The translations under genes and the position numbers were made by a program. From Parelaphostrongylus tenuis (lineage: Eukaryota > Nematoda > Chromadorea > Rhabditida > Metastrongylidae): 64,000 nt of DNA. The stretch lies in contig JAHQIW010006329.1 in the NCBI GenBank assembly GCA_019055375.1, forward strand, positions 124,001 through 188,000. Direction: 5' to 3'. Each line of letters opens with the position of its first letter. Position 1 is the first letter of the stretch. Below the pieces are notes generated by a model. The model ran no database searches. It saw only the letters and a list, made by a program, of their open reading frames with translations, and was not told where the DNA came from. This document shows, one piece after another, positions 1-11,300 of the stretch.

Positions 1-74
1 GTTCTCTGAAGAAACAACATTATTTTAAAAACGTACAAATTGACCACATATCTTTATCAACACGTTATAATTAT

Positions 75-530
75 ATTCTCGCTTGCCTCGTCGGAGCCAC
101 AGCCCCACCAGTTACCCATACATCATAGAAAAGGTGAGATGCAAAATGATAAGACCAGGCAAAATGGGATCTTGCCTGAGTTTTCCACAGTCGATGCCAC
201 GCGGCTGTCATCAATTATTCATGTGAACAGTGTTTTCCAATCAGGACTAGAAAGTCTTCCAGAATATGCCGAAGTTTGAAATGGTGATTTTGAAACTATT
301 AGACTGAATGGCATTGTCTATGTGAATGATTGATGACAGCCACGTGTCATCAGCTGAGACCCAGGCAAGATTTAATTTTGCCAAGTCTCAGCTTTTCGCG
401 TCTCCCCTTCCCTACTATGTGGAGGTGGTAGGTAGGGAGAGTGGCTCCGACGAGGCGAGCTAGATCGCCGGGATTACGTAAGCCACTGACATAGCAGACT
501 TCGAAAAGGCTAAAGACTTCCTCGAAATAG
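75..530. mobile_element. Foldback element with hammerhead-like motif (subfamily 2)
   Basis: The two halves are imperfect inverted copies of each other. The block with GGAGCCAC near 95 mirrors GTGGCTCC at 441, and GGCTGTCATCAAT near 204 mirrors ATTGATGACAGCC near 330. The right end carries the hammerhead-like fold listed at 441-486. The left end carries a decayed counterpart in which stem I and CCGACGA remain but stem II is lost. No coding capacity is seen. The exact boundaries and target-site duplication could not be fixed. Confidence 0.5.
441..486 (+). ncRNA. Hammerhead-like ribozyme relic, subfamily 2
   Basis: Segments in order: GTGGCT (stem I 5' strand), CCGACGA (core, expected CUGANGA, so one change), GGCGA and TCGCC (perfect 5-bp stem II), GGGA (expected GAAA), a short stem III, A at the cleavage position, then AGCCAC. 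AGCCAC pairs perfectly with GTGGCT as a 6-bp stem I. All helices are kept, but two core sites differ, so this copy is probably inactive. Its stem I and II sequences differ from the 36 kb copies while staying paired. Confidence 0.4.
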
Positions 531-1540
531 GTGGCTATGTTTTTTTTTTTGAGGGAAAATGTATAAATGAAGTACAAAGGAAGAACTTGCCACATTCTTC
601 TTTCACAAGTTTCACATTCAACGGGGCAATTCGATGATAAAGATGCTCAATAAAATCCTCATGCATGCAAAGGTTAGTGTTGTTTGTAATTTCTGGAAAA
701 AGAGAAGCATCTATACTCTTGAGGAGCAATTTTATTCCTATTTTTTACGATCTTATATTCACAGTGTGGAAAACTTGAATGTCTGCAAGAGTAAGAGTAG
801 TCGGAGACAGCTTGCCATAATTTATTGACAACAACGTAGTCATTATCATTTTGGCCAACTTTTTGTTGATCACTGATAAAATTGATCGGAAACTAATAAT
901 CAGAATTGAATCTAACCATTTTCACAAGTCCAAGATGGACTTTCATTAGTGTGCATGTTACGGAAAAAATTAATATTATCCACTTTAGAATTTTCAACTA
1001 TTATGCATCCTGTATGATTGAATGATTTTAGTGGCTTTATGGGTGGCAGCAATGTGCTTCCTCTCAGGACAATATCTCCGAATAGGGATTCACATCCGAT
1101 AAGATCGTCCAGATTGGTTAGTGGTTTCGGAACGGTGTATTCTGGAGAGAAGACTGTTTTAGTTATGAGAAAGCTCTTTTCTTAAGAGAATTAGAGCAGA
1201 GATGAATGGGTAATAAGTGTGCGGTGGAACACGTGAAGCGCGATTTATCATCAACATTGAAAAATAGTATACGCTTGCGTTGAAAATTTGCAGAGATTTT
1301 GTAAGGTCTTGTGTAAAGCAAAGATTGAGATCTGGAAGAAAAAAAGGTTTCAAAGCTTCAACGATCCTCATATAATCAGCCCTCAATTCCAGATGCACTT
1401 ATATTCAAGCATTTTATATTCCAGCAATAATACAGTACATTTCGCCGCCGTTCGTTTTCTGATCCGAAGTGAACGTGGAATACCCGATAACATGCCCGCT
1501 TTTTCGACTCAGTCGTTATCTTTGTCTCAACAAATCCATC
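531..1540. other. AT-rich intergenic stretch, nothing recognised
   Basis: Short ORFs occur on both strands but none has a coherent exon structure, family motif or splice context. No repeat family recurring elsewhere in the window was recognised here. Confidence 0.4.
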
Positions 1541-1544
1541 AAAG

Positions 1545-1800
1545 ATCTGGGCGCAAAGTAAGCAGGACAAAATATCACTTGGTGCTCTTGAACGTTTAGT
1601 TAAAGTGACCATGACAGGAGTATCATTTATCAAATGAGAAGAAAGAATCGAAGTTCTGTCGCTCTTCACATCAGGTAGTCGAACATCCGCTGGGTCGGAC
1701 ATGTAAAAAGTTGAGTTCTTCGAGATGTCGATCGCGCGATAAGGAAACCACAGACTCGCAGGTCTGGATTTTTTTACGAAAAAATTAGAAAAGAAATTTT
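1545..1800 (+). pseudogene. Decayed RTE-clade LINE, C-terminal fragment
   Basis: Conceptual translation with frame changes follows the C-terminal pattern seen at 4.77-5.39 kb: a SLGALERLVK block, then KSRTSAGSDM near the KIRWVGH position, then FFTKKLEKKF near the WSAFF-TK end. A deletion removes the middle of this pattern. It is a relic with no intact frame. Identification rests on order and spacing against the better copy in the same window. Confidence 0.4.
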
Positions 1801-2690
1801 ATTCTTGAAGTTTCCTGTAGCAAGGAGAACCTCCTAGGTTAGACTTTCACGCGAACGAGTAAACTGGAATTTATAATGATGCTAGCTCCAGTCACTTAAC
1901 GATGAGTAGGCGATAGGTAGTCAAGTCTATCATTGCCCATTGAGCGAGATATTCGGTGTCTAAGCTTCCTCAATGATGGTTGACAAATCTTTCGCATGCA
2001 ATCCCTTCATTCGTAAAGTAATTTTAGCGGACATTATCGGGTTCTACACGCCCACATTATGGGTTTAAGTTGCTCATTCTTCAACTTGTTTTAGGGACAC
2101 GCAAAGGAACACAATCACGATATGGCACCCTTTTCTTCTATTCCTTACAAAGACGTTAGCATAAATAACGTTATGGATTGGAGTTAAAATTTAAACTTTT
2201 TCACGGACACAAAGAGCAATACAATCACGTTATAGCAGACTTCTTTCCTTTGTTTTCTTACAAGGGCGGCGACATGTACAACAATTTATGTCCTGTCATC
2301 ATATAGATTCTCTAGTAGCCTGTTGCACTATTGGATAGAAGATACCTCAAATGTAATGGCAAAGCATGCATTTCCTTAACTCTACGATGTTTCTTGCTCC
2401 AAGTCGTGTCAAAGTAAAAGCAAACCAAAGTAAAGCGTCTTTCAAGGAACCATGGTCAGTATAGAAAGTGGCACAATGTGGACGCACAGCATTTTCAAGA
2501 AAGGAAAATTTCTCTACTTTAGTTGTGACTATTTTGGATCATTCTTTCTTGAAACTGATCAGCGAATTGTTTGCATTCGAATCAGGAATAAAAAGGAATA
2601 ATAGTCTTCGGGGTAAATAGGCTTTAAAGATAATCATGGTGTAATCTTATAGGTCTTCTCATAAGATTTGGCACTACAGTAATAAACATC
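1801..2690. other. Intergenic stretch, nothing recognised
   Basis: No ORF with family motifs and no recurring repeat was identified on either strand. Confidence 0.35.
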
Positions 2691-2699
2691 AAAATTATT

Positions 2700-3590
2700 A
2701 ACCAGAAGTAAGTGAAATTGCTTGAGAATGCTATTCAAACTACGCGCCACCCAGCTTACACACACATTTCTGCCATCTCTCAGGCAACAATTAATATCGC
2801 GCTCATAAAACTCGTCATCCCTGATTGAAAGAGAGTTGTCATCTTGGAACTTCTTCTAACTCAGGAAGTGCTTCAGCAGCCGGAAGAGCTGATAATCAGG
2901 TGACGACAAGTTAGAACTGTACGGCGGATGGTTCAGCAGTTCCCAGCTCGGTCTGGTCAACTTCCTCATTGTCAATTTGGCAACATGAAGTCTTGATCTG
3001 TCATAAAGCAAGATAAGATATTGCGAAGACGTCGACGTGACAGAGCCCGATGGCATCAGTCGAGGTGCTCACAGTAACGCTTGGCGTTGATCATCTCTCC
3101 GGCTGGCAATAAGTCCTAGTGAATCGGCCCAGTCCGGGCCCAAAGATGATGAGCATGGCTTTGGGTGTGGAGTTCAGGTTTTTCATCGGCCTGATGACAT
3201 CCACTGATTTGGACGACGTTGGCTCTTGAAACAATCCACTCTCGTCAACGGTAATGAGAAATGGATGGTGAAGATGACGACAGAGCAGTTTTTGAGCGAT
3301 GTTCTTGCGTTTGACAGTATTAACCAGTTCTGTTTAATAAGTCTGGTGTTTATTACTTTACTGCCAATACATGTCAGAAGACTTAAAAATACCTCCGAGA
3401 GGTTGTATGCTGGTCCGCCTTGACAGGATTCCACTCTTCATCGTACTGAGGTTGGATATGCTCTCGTTAGAAAGTTCTCTATTCCTTCGGAACACGATAG
3501 ATGGGGCAAAGTGTCTTTCTACAGTTCCATTGCCAAAGACGATTTCCTTTAATTGAGGGTTGTCTCTGATTACAATGGTGGACACTGAAA
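2700..3590 (-). pseudogene. Mariner-family transposase relic
   Basis: Read on the minus strand from about 3590 to 2700. The N-terminal segment (3585-3440) has DNPQLKEIV followed by a helix-turn-helix-like stretch. The central segment (about 3200-3060) contains LLPAGEMINA. The C-terminal segment (3056-2860) has WELLNHPPYSSNLSSPDYQ, the usual mariner region before the third catalytic acidic residue, and then LFRLLKHFLS. Several frameshifts and stops break it, and the inverted terminal repeats were not located. A mariner-family (Tc1/mariner) origin is clear; the subfamily is not. Confidence 0.75.
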
Positions 3591-3640
3591 AATGAGAGCG
3601 TTATTGAACAAAATATGACCAAACTTGGTGATCATCGACA

Positions 3641-3648
3641 TATATATC

Positions 3649-3684
<36 letters not shown>

Positions 3685-3790
3685 TTATTTATATATTCAT
3701 ATATATCTACACATGCATTCATATATGCTTACGTTCATGTATATATATACACATTCATATTAATATAAACATATACAGCTATAGATTCAG
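3641..3790. repeat. AT-rich microsatellite (TA)n
   Basis: A run of alternating TA is followed by imperfect TATA/TACA units. The ORF reading Tyr-Ile repeats across it is a repeat artefact. Confidence 0.9.
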
Positions 3791-3984
3791 ATATCAATAT
3801 ATGATATCAAATCTCTCGTGTAGCGAGAACTGGTTCTACAAAGCAAGCGAGCAGTAACTATGTGAGTAACTCATTCACCTCGCTGCAATCTATCTCCAAT
3901 ATCATTGCCAATTTGGCAACATGAAGCAGATACTTTTGGTGCTTCCTGCGATGTAGTTGTAAGAGCGCACGGCCGGTACAAAAC

Positions 3985-4285
3985 ATAACATCTCGTGATT
4001 ATTATTTGAGCCAACATGTTATGTGGTCAGTTAAATGGGCTGACTTATGGAGCCCTATACTCGTGTTTCCACCTTGACAGTCTCAACAGTCAGGCGATAT
4101 CTTTCGTCTCCAGTCAATCCACTCGGGCGCTCAATCCCCATGATAGGAGTAGGCGACGAGGAGAATTTTACGTTGTACGTCAGGTGAAATTATCACTGAA
4201 CACACTGTGTTGTACACTCTATTGCTCTTGGCTGAAATTTGAGAGTGGTTCTAAGAAAGCACTCGAAACGAAAGGTATGGCATAA
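3985..4285. mobile_element. Hammerhead-bearing foldback element, subfamily 1
   Basis: Shares its left end (TTGAGCCAACATGTTATGTG), the middle block around AGTAGGCGACGA and the right end (CACTCGAAACGAAAG) with the elements at 16.8, 36.0, 36.3, 38.0 and 58.9 kb. It carries a decayed hammerhead motif at 4052-4095 near the left end, reading outward on the minus strand. No coding capacity. Confidence 0.6.
4052..4095 (-). ncRNA. Hammerhead-like ribozyme relic, subfamily 1
   Basis: On the minus strand: GCCTGA, CTGTTGA (core, one change from CUGANGA), a stem-loop of 13 nt, GAAA, CACGAGT, A, then TAGGGC pairing with GCCTGA except for one mismatch. GAAA and the cleavage-site A are intact. The A-to-T change in the CTGTTGA core should abolish activity. 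Confidence 0.35.
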
Positions 4286-4562
4286 AACATGATTTTTCCA
4301 AAAGTAACAGCGTTATGAAAAGGTCTTTTAGAAAAATGGCCATTTTGTGCAGTAGCCAGAGATTCACGAAAGGGATCATTTTTTCACGTGTCCCCAGATA
4401 ACCGATAGGAATCCGATTTTTCTGATAATAAAGTGGATTCAGTACAGCAGATGATGTGATGCAGTGTAGTCATTACCTGGGATCGCCTATTTTTTAACCT
4501 TGTTATGAACAATTTGTATAGTTTGCGGGAATGTTGAGAGCCTTTTCGAGGTGAATACGTTA

Positions 4563-4608
4563 GTGGCCTACGCACGCTTCAGCAGTATACTCGCCTCATC
4601 AGAGCCAC
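4563..4608 (-). ncRNA. Hammerhead-like ribozyme, subfamily 2, core largely intact
   Basis: On the minus strand: GTGGCT, CTGATGA (canonical core), a 15-nt stem II hairpin starting GGC and ending GCT, GAAG (GAA core kept; the last base still pairs as G-U), CGTGCGT closing stem III, A at the cleavage site, then GGCCAC. GGCCAC pairs with GTGGCT over 6 bp including one G-U. The same 46-nt layout is seen at 441-486, with different stem II bases. Plausibly foldable; activity is untested. Confidence 0.45.
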
Positions 4609-4764
4609 ACGCCCTACGCTAAACACTACATAGCAATGATGGGGTGACGTGTTTTGGTAATAGCAAGTGATATGATGTTCATGAGGAACGGATGGGTTTT
4701 TGAATGCCCCATTCACGCTCAAAGAACGACAATCTCCGAATGCTCCAGTTACGTCTAAGTCGCG

Positions 4765-5395
4765 AAATCAACATGATGACGAACTAGCTCCAGAGTTGAG
4801 CAGGAGGAAAGGAGCGTCTTGGGGAATGTTTAAGAGCATCGAAGATGTAGTGAGGAGGACAAAGAACATCCGACTTCAAGCCCACCTTTTCGACTCGACG
4901 ATTATCCCTGCCCTAACGTATGCAGCACAAACCTGGTCGCTACCTAAGCAGGATGAAAGATCACTTGGCGTTATTGAACGCGCAGTCGAAAGGTCTATGT
5001 TGGGAGTACTTTGTATCTCGCAAATGAGAGAAAGGCTCCGAAGTTCCGACCTACATCTAAGATCGAAGACCAAAGACGCCGTTCTACACGCCAGGATATC
5101 GAAAATAAGGTGGGTCGGACACCTGATGCGCTTCAACGACAACCGATGGAAGAGAGCCGTTACCGACTGGATTCCTCGGGAAATCAAACGCTCTATAGGA
5201 AGAACGCCGACCCGATGGTCCGCTTTTTTACGAAAAGATTAGAAGAAAGATATGATGCTCAGCAAACCCTTAGAGCGACGAGGACCCACTGGGCTACTCT
5301 TGTACTTGATAGGGAAGAATGCAAATGTTGGTGGTACCCGCTCGAGTCACTCGAAGATCAATGGGGCGACAGGTGATACAGGTGATGATGTGGAG
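4765..5395 (+). pseudogene. RTE-clade LINE, C-terminal end of reverse transcriptase ORF and 3' end
   Basis: The segment from 4777 encodes an ELSRRKGASWGMFKSIEDVV block, then RLQAHLFDSTIIPALTYA, then KIRWVGHLMRFNDNRWKRAV and GRTPTRWSAF, the ordered C-terminal blocks of RTE-type polyproteins. A frameshift near 5220 moves the rest (TKRLEERYDA to LESLEDQWGD) to another frame, where it ends at a stop followed by CAGGTGATACAGGTGATGATG, a short repeated 3' tail. The start is 5'-truncated, as is usual for LINE insertions. An upstream frame change also separates the conserved GREINMM-type block near 4765. It is a dead copy. Confidence 0.85.
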
Positions 5396-5661
5396 TTTAG
5401 TGTGGCGCATGTGGATCTGATGAGGTGGGCGATGCCGCTAAATTGTACGTAGGTCACTGACGTGTCGACCTCGATAAGGCTTTAAATGTTCTCACTAGCC
5501 ATACAGTGTGATTCCGAATTCGGAAGATGTGATGATCAGTTTGTTGTGAAGAAGCAATCATTTCAATTTCATTCTCTTAGAAATCGGTAAATCTAATTTT
5601 TTTTCCTGTATTCCCTCTAGTAAACATGAATAATCTCCAGTAATTGTAGGAACAAATCAAA

Positions 5662-6723
5662 TTAATTGTTATCCTTACAGGCATTAGTGCATTTGACTTC
5701 GAAAGGCTTGTCAATGGCAGGGAATGCCACGCGTTCCAACGTTGTGTTTTGAATATGAATGCACACTTGAAATTGTTTAAGTTCTGAGAAGAATACGTTG
5801 AATTCGTCGCCATCGAAGTATTTCGCGTCAATAAGCGGCGTACTCCTCCTTCCAAATGATAATTTCTGTTTTCGTCCACAATGCTTGATGAAATTTTTAA
5901 CTTCATTCTTGTAGAAGTTATAGTCGCTGCAATCTGAAAATTTCCGTTGGAAATAATCATCTCAGGTTTTTTTTTTCTATTATTAATCAGTGATGCATGG
6001 ATGAAGGATTTCTGTTTGCTTAATTTTTTGTTCGGTTCCAATATCATATTGTCCTTTCACTACTAAAGTCATCAAATAAATTCTACGATTCGAAGATGGC
6101 CTACTGGTTCCTCAAATAAGCTCTCACATTTAGCAGAGTAATGTTAGGTCCAACAAGAAGCATGAAGTTAAGTTAAAGTTAAAGAAGTTAAGCAAATCCC
6201 ATGCTTTTATTTTTGAATGAAATACTCCAGTTTTTTGCTTATCTAGAAACCCATTCAAGATGAAATGTCTTTTGATTCTTTACAGATGTTTCAAGTGAAC
6301 GATTTAACAATATGTGGTATTGCTTCCTGTTGTAGTTACTCATTTCAACAAAGGACACCGTAAATCCTCAGTCTCTAAATTTGGTTTGCTTGGGCTACTC
6401 GTTCGCTCAATGAATTGATTGTCTTTTCCTTTCTCACGAACAATGGGTAGCAATTTTGTTTAGTTTTGTTGACTGAAACTGCAAGCCTTTGCGAAGTTCT
6501 CTTGTGTCTCACACATTCAAATTTCTCAAAGTTTGGATATATATCACAACTCCACAGCCGATATCAAGTAATTAGCGTTGTGCGGAATCTTTGACGTATT
6601 TAGTAGAATAAATGTTCAATGTTGTAAATAATGTAGAAAACTCAGCGCAACAAACTTACTTTGGGCATATGTTAATGGAATTACTGCAAGAAAAATTACT
6701 AGACAGATTTCAGAAAACGGCAT
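5662..6723 (-). CDS. Small secreted protein gene, two or three exons
   Basis: Not a recognised family. Exon 1 (6723-6660) starts MPFSEICLVIFL and gives a 20-residue signal peptide ending in TYA, then Q, followed by a GTAAGT donor. Exon 2 (5933-5679) follows a TTTTCAG acceptor and joins in matching phase to give a mature N-terminus near QNCSDYNFYKNE. The mature part is about 90 residues with cysteines at CSDYN, KHCGRK, FQVCIH and EVKCTN, and ends near CTNA. The exon 2 end (GCCT|GTAAGG) may be spliced to a further exon near 5634, or read through to a TAA at 5662, which adds a fifth cysteine (NACKDNN). An in-frame upstream ATG at 6816 would bury the signal peptide, so 6723 is preferred. The product is likely secreted; its role is unknown. 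Confidence 0.6.
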
Positions 6724-7300
6724 GAAATGAACTATACCGTTCTTCAAGAATGATGGCATACATGCAACGTGAACATCATTTCCAAATGTGATACTGATAT
6801 GCTGCCTACACTTCATTTTGCGTATTTAAACATCTCTTCTGATTCCTAACCTTAATTTCCATTAACTTTCTAAGGGGAAAGTGGGTTCAATCTATGCTGG
6901 TTCTAATCAATGCTATGTTAGCACTTAACATTCACTTGGGCTACCGTTATCACATAAAGCACTCGCAGAGCTGTGGTCAAAGGTGTTTACAACTTGAACT
7001 TGTAGTTGGTTCGCTTATGCGCTCAGAGCTTACCATAATTTCCATCCCTCCACGATCGGTGATGCAGTAATGTGGGTTTGAATCACATCTGACTCAAATG
7101 TTTTTGCACATCACTCTTTATTATTATGTATATTATAACATGTTACCACCGCCAAAGACGGTCAAATAGGAATTTTTGAATTCGTCACTATCATGCGAGA
7201 CATAGGGTCTCTTCTCCTTTCGTTTTCTTTACCTGACCTAGGCGATATGTAAGGACATCGACAATCAAACAGGTCATACTAGTAATCAAACACAACTTAC
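6724..7300. other. Upstream region of the secreted-protein gene; tRNA-like repeat at its far end
   Basis: Contains no supported gene. Near 7035-7140 a tRNA-like module ends in TTTTTGCACATCACTC, the end motif shared with the tRNA-like elements at 18.1, 20.0, 41.4, 42.1 and 46.4 kb. Confidence 0.35.
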
Positions 7301-9980
7301 GTCCAGGCTCTGATGAAGGCGGAGTCGGCCGAAAGGTCAGCCACACAACCACAATCTATAACGACTGCTACTACAGCAGCTACTGCAAACGTCGCTTCAG
7401 TTGAACAAGGTAAGCTTTTAGTTGTCATCTATGCTGTTTAAATTACTGTTTGGATCTAAGCAGGATTTGAGTATCTATCGTCTGTCATTATTAAAAACTA
7501 TTCCATGCCATACTTTTCCATAGCAATCTATAATAATGGTGCTAGGGCATTAGTGGCCGTTGAATCATTAACATCAGCCAAAGATGTTTGCTAAAGGAAG
7601 GTCTGCTGATTTGCCATTAGGATTCGTCCAGGGCGACCGCAATTCTATGATCACATGACTAATTCATTGGAGACGGGCGAATCCATTTGCTACTCAAAAA
7701 GCTTATAAAATAGCGTTTAATGATCTCGTTATCTCAAGCCGATGAACTACTACATCACGATTTGGTAACTCAAGTAGTACACAAAACTAAGCTACTTCAC
7801 AACCAAAGTCATTACAGGGAGATTTCAAGCTCTCAAATTTACTACTAAAGAAGCTGCTACAGCTACCACCATGGTACAATTTCAGAGGATAGTGAAATAC
7901 TCATCATCGATTTTTTGATTACGGTACAGCCTGATAGAATGTTTTCGGCCTTTCAAGAGGTCTGTGTGGTCTGGCATTTCGGTGGCACACGTACGTTTCG
8001 CCGATCTCGCACGCCTTATTATTGCCGCATGCCCTAGGACTCATCTCTGTTGCTAATAGCAGTCGACGCCGAAAAAACATCAGTCTAAGTCAATCAAATA
8101 CTCAAGCACGCTACATCAAATAATCTTTTCACTGTAAAAAGCCATACTGAATTCTCAAGCAAGTTCTCAAAGTAGTCGATTGGAAGGTATCGTTGCATAT
8201 GCTTTTGCGATTTCTGATAGGGACTTTTATGCAATAATCATCCTTTCCACTTTTTGAATTTTCATCTTCCATAAAGGTTGACTCACAGGTCTAAACACCG
8301 TCAGCTCTTCCTTATTCTCCTTCACGGAATTTATTGAAAAACACTGTAGTGACCATGATTCATATCACAGCTGTTTTCGTGTTTTCAGTTGACCATGACC
8401 TGTCATGCATGGAGCTCCCGATTTCTTTGCTTTGCTTATCAGCCCATTATTGACCAGCATTCCTTTCATACTCAGACCCTTTACTCCACAAAAATCTCGA
8501 TAGATCACCTTTTGATGCCAAAAGATCTGAAGTGAATAAAATTAGATTCTTCAAGAGAGGTCCGTTCTAAATGTAACCGACACCGCTGCTTTACGGTTTT
8601 CATACTGTGCAGAAGAAGATTGTACTCTGAGATTCTTTTTACTCAACCTAACTTCGGGATAACTGACCCTTTTTGTCAACTAAGCTCTTTTGGCCATCTC
8701 TTTTGCTTGAATGGGCAGCTTTCTGCTAGAACTGTAGGTTTTCTTTCTACACCGCAGGGTTTCCTTCAAAATTTCGGCACGTTCGTACTATGTGGAACGA
8801 GATCCTAATCTGAGATTCTTCCTTGCTGGGATGGGCAGCTTCACTTGCAACTGCAGATGCGGCTCTTTTTTACACCATAGAGTAATTGAGTCCTTCGAAA
8901 GTTTAGCCGTTTCCACCACCACCACCACCACCAATCTTCCTCTGTCTTCGGTGTTTTCATCTATTGTGTATCTGTGATAACGTTTGACCTGTCTTCGTAT
9001 TTCAGTAGAATAAAAATTGTGTCTGCATTCGTTTTTTACGCACAACACCGCTGAGCTTTAGGGCTGATAAAACGTAGATAAGAAGTCGACTACTGCTTTT
9101 TTTAATTATTTTTTATTTCATACGGCCTGATATCAAAATTTACTCCGCACATTCCAGCAGTTCTTACATTCGATTTGTTTCCTCGAATTCGTCCACCATA
9201 AAGGTCATTGGCCATACCATGTATTCTGCTCTATCTGCTGCTGCTTGAGGACTTCGTTTTCTCAATGAATTCCGTAGATTTCTGGTCGATACGTTACTCC
9301 TTGCAACCTCGGATGTAGCTGAGTTAAGGCGTTCCCTAAGGTGTTCGTTAACTGTGTGCAAGGTGTTGGCGGCGGATCAAAATTAGCGCCCTATTTATCA
9401 CCTTTCTTCCTAAAACACCACATCACTAACCACTATGCTACCCTGTCCCCACTACTTCGATTTTCCTAGCGATGAAGATCGAAGCATTTTACTTTTTACT
9501 AGCGATATAATATGAAGAAACGGTCAAAAATTAGATGAGGCAGTCAGTTCGCCGCCATTAATACGTTCGGTACCGCCGCGTCTACCATTTTTGGTACACT
9601 CATGTTCATTCCGTTCAAACGGTTCACGTAGATTATTGGGCACTCCAATAGACATCCGGTATTTATTAGGTATATTTAGGTTCTTAGGGGAGACCTCATG
9701 GATACACTGAAGAGACTTCTAGAAGGGAGTTTTCACGAAAAAGAACGCCCAAATTTTCCGAAAATCCCATGTTCAAGCAAGAAAACCGCTTCCTCGCGAG
9801 ATAGTAGACAACCAGTTCCTTGGATATTTCCAATTCCTATTGGCACCTGAAGGGGCCCACGTATGGAACCAAATATCGGGATAGGTGGAAGAAGGAGGAT
9901 GAGCGAGGACTAAGAGGAGATGACACGTAGTACACACTTAAGATACTTATTGATCCGTCTACGAAGTGTCTCTTTTTTTT
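7301..9980. other. Region without a supported gene; possible exon and short duplications
   Basis: An ATG at 7311 opens an Ala/Thr-rich stretch ending at a GTAAGC donor near 7413. A phase-compatible open stretch follows a TTACAG acceptor near 7816 and ends at a GTACAA donor. The composition is simple and no family is recognised, so no gene is called. At 8.62-8.77 and 8.80-8.92 kb, two stretches sharing GAGATTCTT, ATGGGCAGCTT and a CTACACC/TTACACC block look like an imperfect tandem duplication. A minus-strand open frame at 9361-9164 is unassigned. Confidence 0.3.
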
Positions 9981-9984
9981 TCGC

Positions 9985-10215
9985 TGGGCGAATCCCAATA
10001 GTTTAGCATTTATTCGTTTTTTCGTCTTATTCTTAAACGTCGTAAAATATTGATTGAGACCATTTTCTTGCAATCTTGAGTATAGCCTGGCTGTGGAGTC
10101 CATAAGGCTATCGTTGACTCTGGAGAGGGTCGGGAGTGGAGCTCGGCTGAGCGCGCGCCGCGACGAACATCACAACCACTCGGCCACGGCGCCTCCTATA
10201 CGCAATAATACAGAA
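9985..10215 (-). repeat. tRNA-Leu-like SINE, family C
   Basis: Read on the minus strand from 10215, the head GGCGCCGTGGCCGAGTGG resembles the 5' part of a class II tRNA. It is followed by a body containing CTCAAGATTGCAAG and ending near GACGTTTAAGAATAAGACG. Related copies occur at 39.28-39.53, 42.20-42.43 and 45.43-45.58 kb (minus), and on the plus strand at 62.92-63.19 kb, where the insertion is bounded by a target duplication. Confidence 0.6.
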
Positions 10216-11010
10216 TTATTTTTGTTGCGGACACACATCGAAAATGACGGCCAACTTCTAGTCTCGTCGCTGTCGAGATCGAAGCTCGTCGTCCTCGATT
10301 TTCAAGAATATCTCGGCGTTTCATTTTTATTTATTTTTTAAAATTTTTTTATTGTTATTTTTTTATTTTTCTAAATACTTCTGTGGTCTTCCAAGTGACG
10401 AAATGGATGGCCAAAGAAGACATTGCTGTGCCTCCGCCACCGCCGTCGTGTTCCGTGGCTGATCGCTGAACATTTCATTGAATTTCCCTTATCTCTTCGT
10501 TCCTTGTTTCTCTTTTTGTCTACGTCGAATCCCTTTAAGACTCCGATAAGAATGTCCAAGTGTTGCTTTCTTGTCGAAATTCTAGCGGCAGTACTCGGTG
10601 CCACATAGCAGCAAAATCCGGCGTTCGATGGGTCCGTAGGTCGAGAGCTCTGGTGTCCTAATTAGCCCTTTCTCAGGACCACGTGTGCCACTCATGGTAC
10701 ACGCGCATTTCCATGTGGTTTTCTTGTCGTCCATAGACTTTTTAGTGGGCTTTAAGTAGTCATTCGATAGCTGAAAAAATTGTGGTTCTGATGGCATGCT
10801 TAACCCATGGAAGTCCTTTTCCAGTGAGCTTCAGAGACAAAGAGAAAATTGCGTTTTTTTCCGTCGGAGGGCCTCAATATGATTTGCACCCGTTTTCTCG
10901 TGGTCTTTTCACCTAACAAAGCTTTTTCACCAAAGTTTTGATAGCTATTCGATTGTCAGAAATGTTTCTATTTAACTGCCACTTTCAGTGGTATGATGTT
11001 ATAGTATACC
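10216..11010. other. Unassigned region with moderate GC and overlapping open frames
   Basis: Overlapping minus-strand open frames (10797-10582 and 10604-10371) look somewhat protein-like (ending LLLCGTEYCR and starting MAPSTAARIS). They overlap out of frame, and no splice arrangement or family could be established. No repeat family seen elsewhere in the window was recognised. Confidence 0.25.
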
Positions 11011-11014
11011 CAAT

Positions 11015-11115
11015 AATGTGGAGTGGTGTGCAAAAACGTTTGCGTCAGCCAGGATTCGAACCCAGATCTCACTCTTTCCGGGAGCATATGCTAACCGTTG
11101 CACCACCGAAACTCA
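11015..11115 (-). repeat. tRNA-like module (family S2)
   Basis: Reads on the minus strand as a tRNA-like head (GGTGCAACGGTTAGC) with a B-box-like GGGTTCGAATCC and then AAACGTTTTTGCACACCACTC. Related to the modules at 11.77, 18.26, 41.37 and 46.38 kb. Confidence 0.6.
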
Positions 11116-11300
11116 GTGTAAACTTACACGCTGTAAACTTAGTTTCAAATTGAATAGCAAGTGTAGATTTTTTAGTGCACTGTAGAAACGGTGAACAGAA
11201 ACTGCGTTTCACTTTGCATGGCATGCAGTGTGGTGCAACAGCTTTTTTTGACATACTGTCCACTGCTTCTCGATTTTCAGTCACTAATATGAATTTTGGG

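Noticed and set aside
338..362. CACGTGTCATCAGC string resembling part of a hammerhead
   Set aside because: Lacks the GAAA strand and stem II; part of the inverted repeat of the 75-530 element.
3615..3857. 80-codon plus-strand frame
   Set aside because: Runs through a TA microsatellite; artefact.
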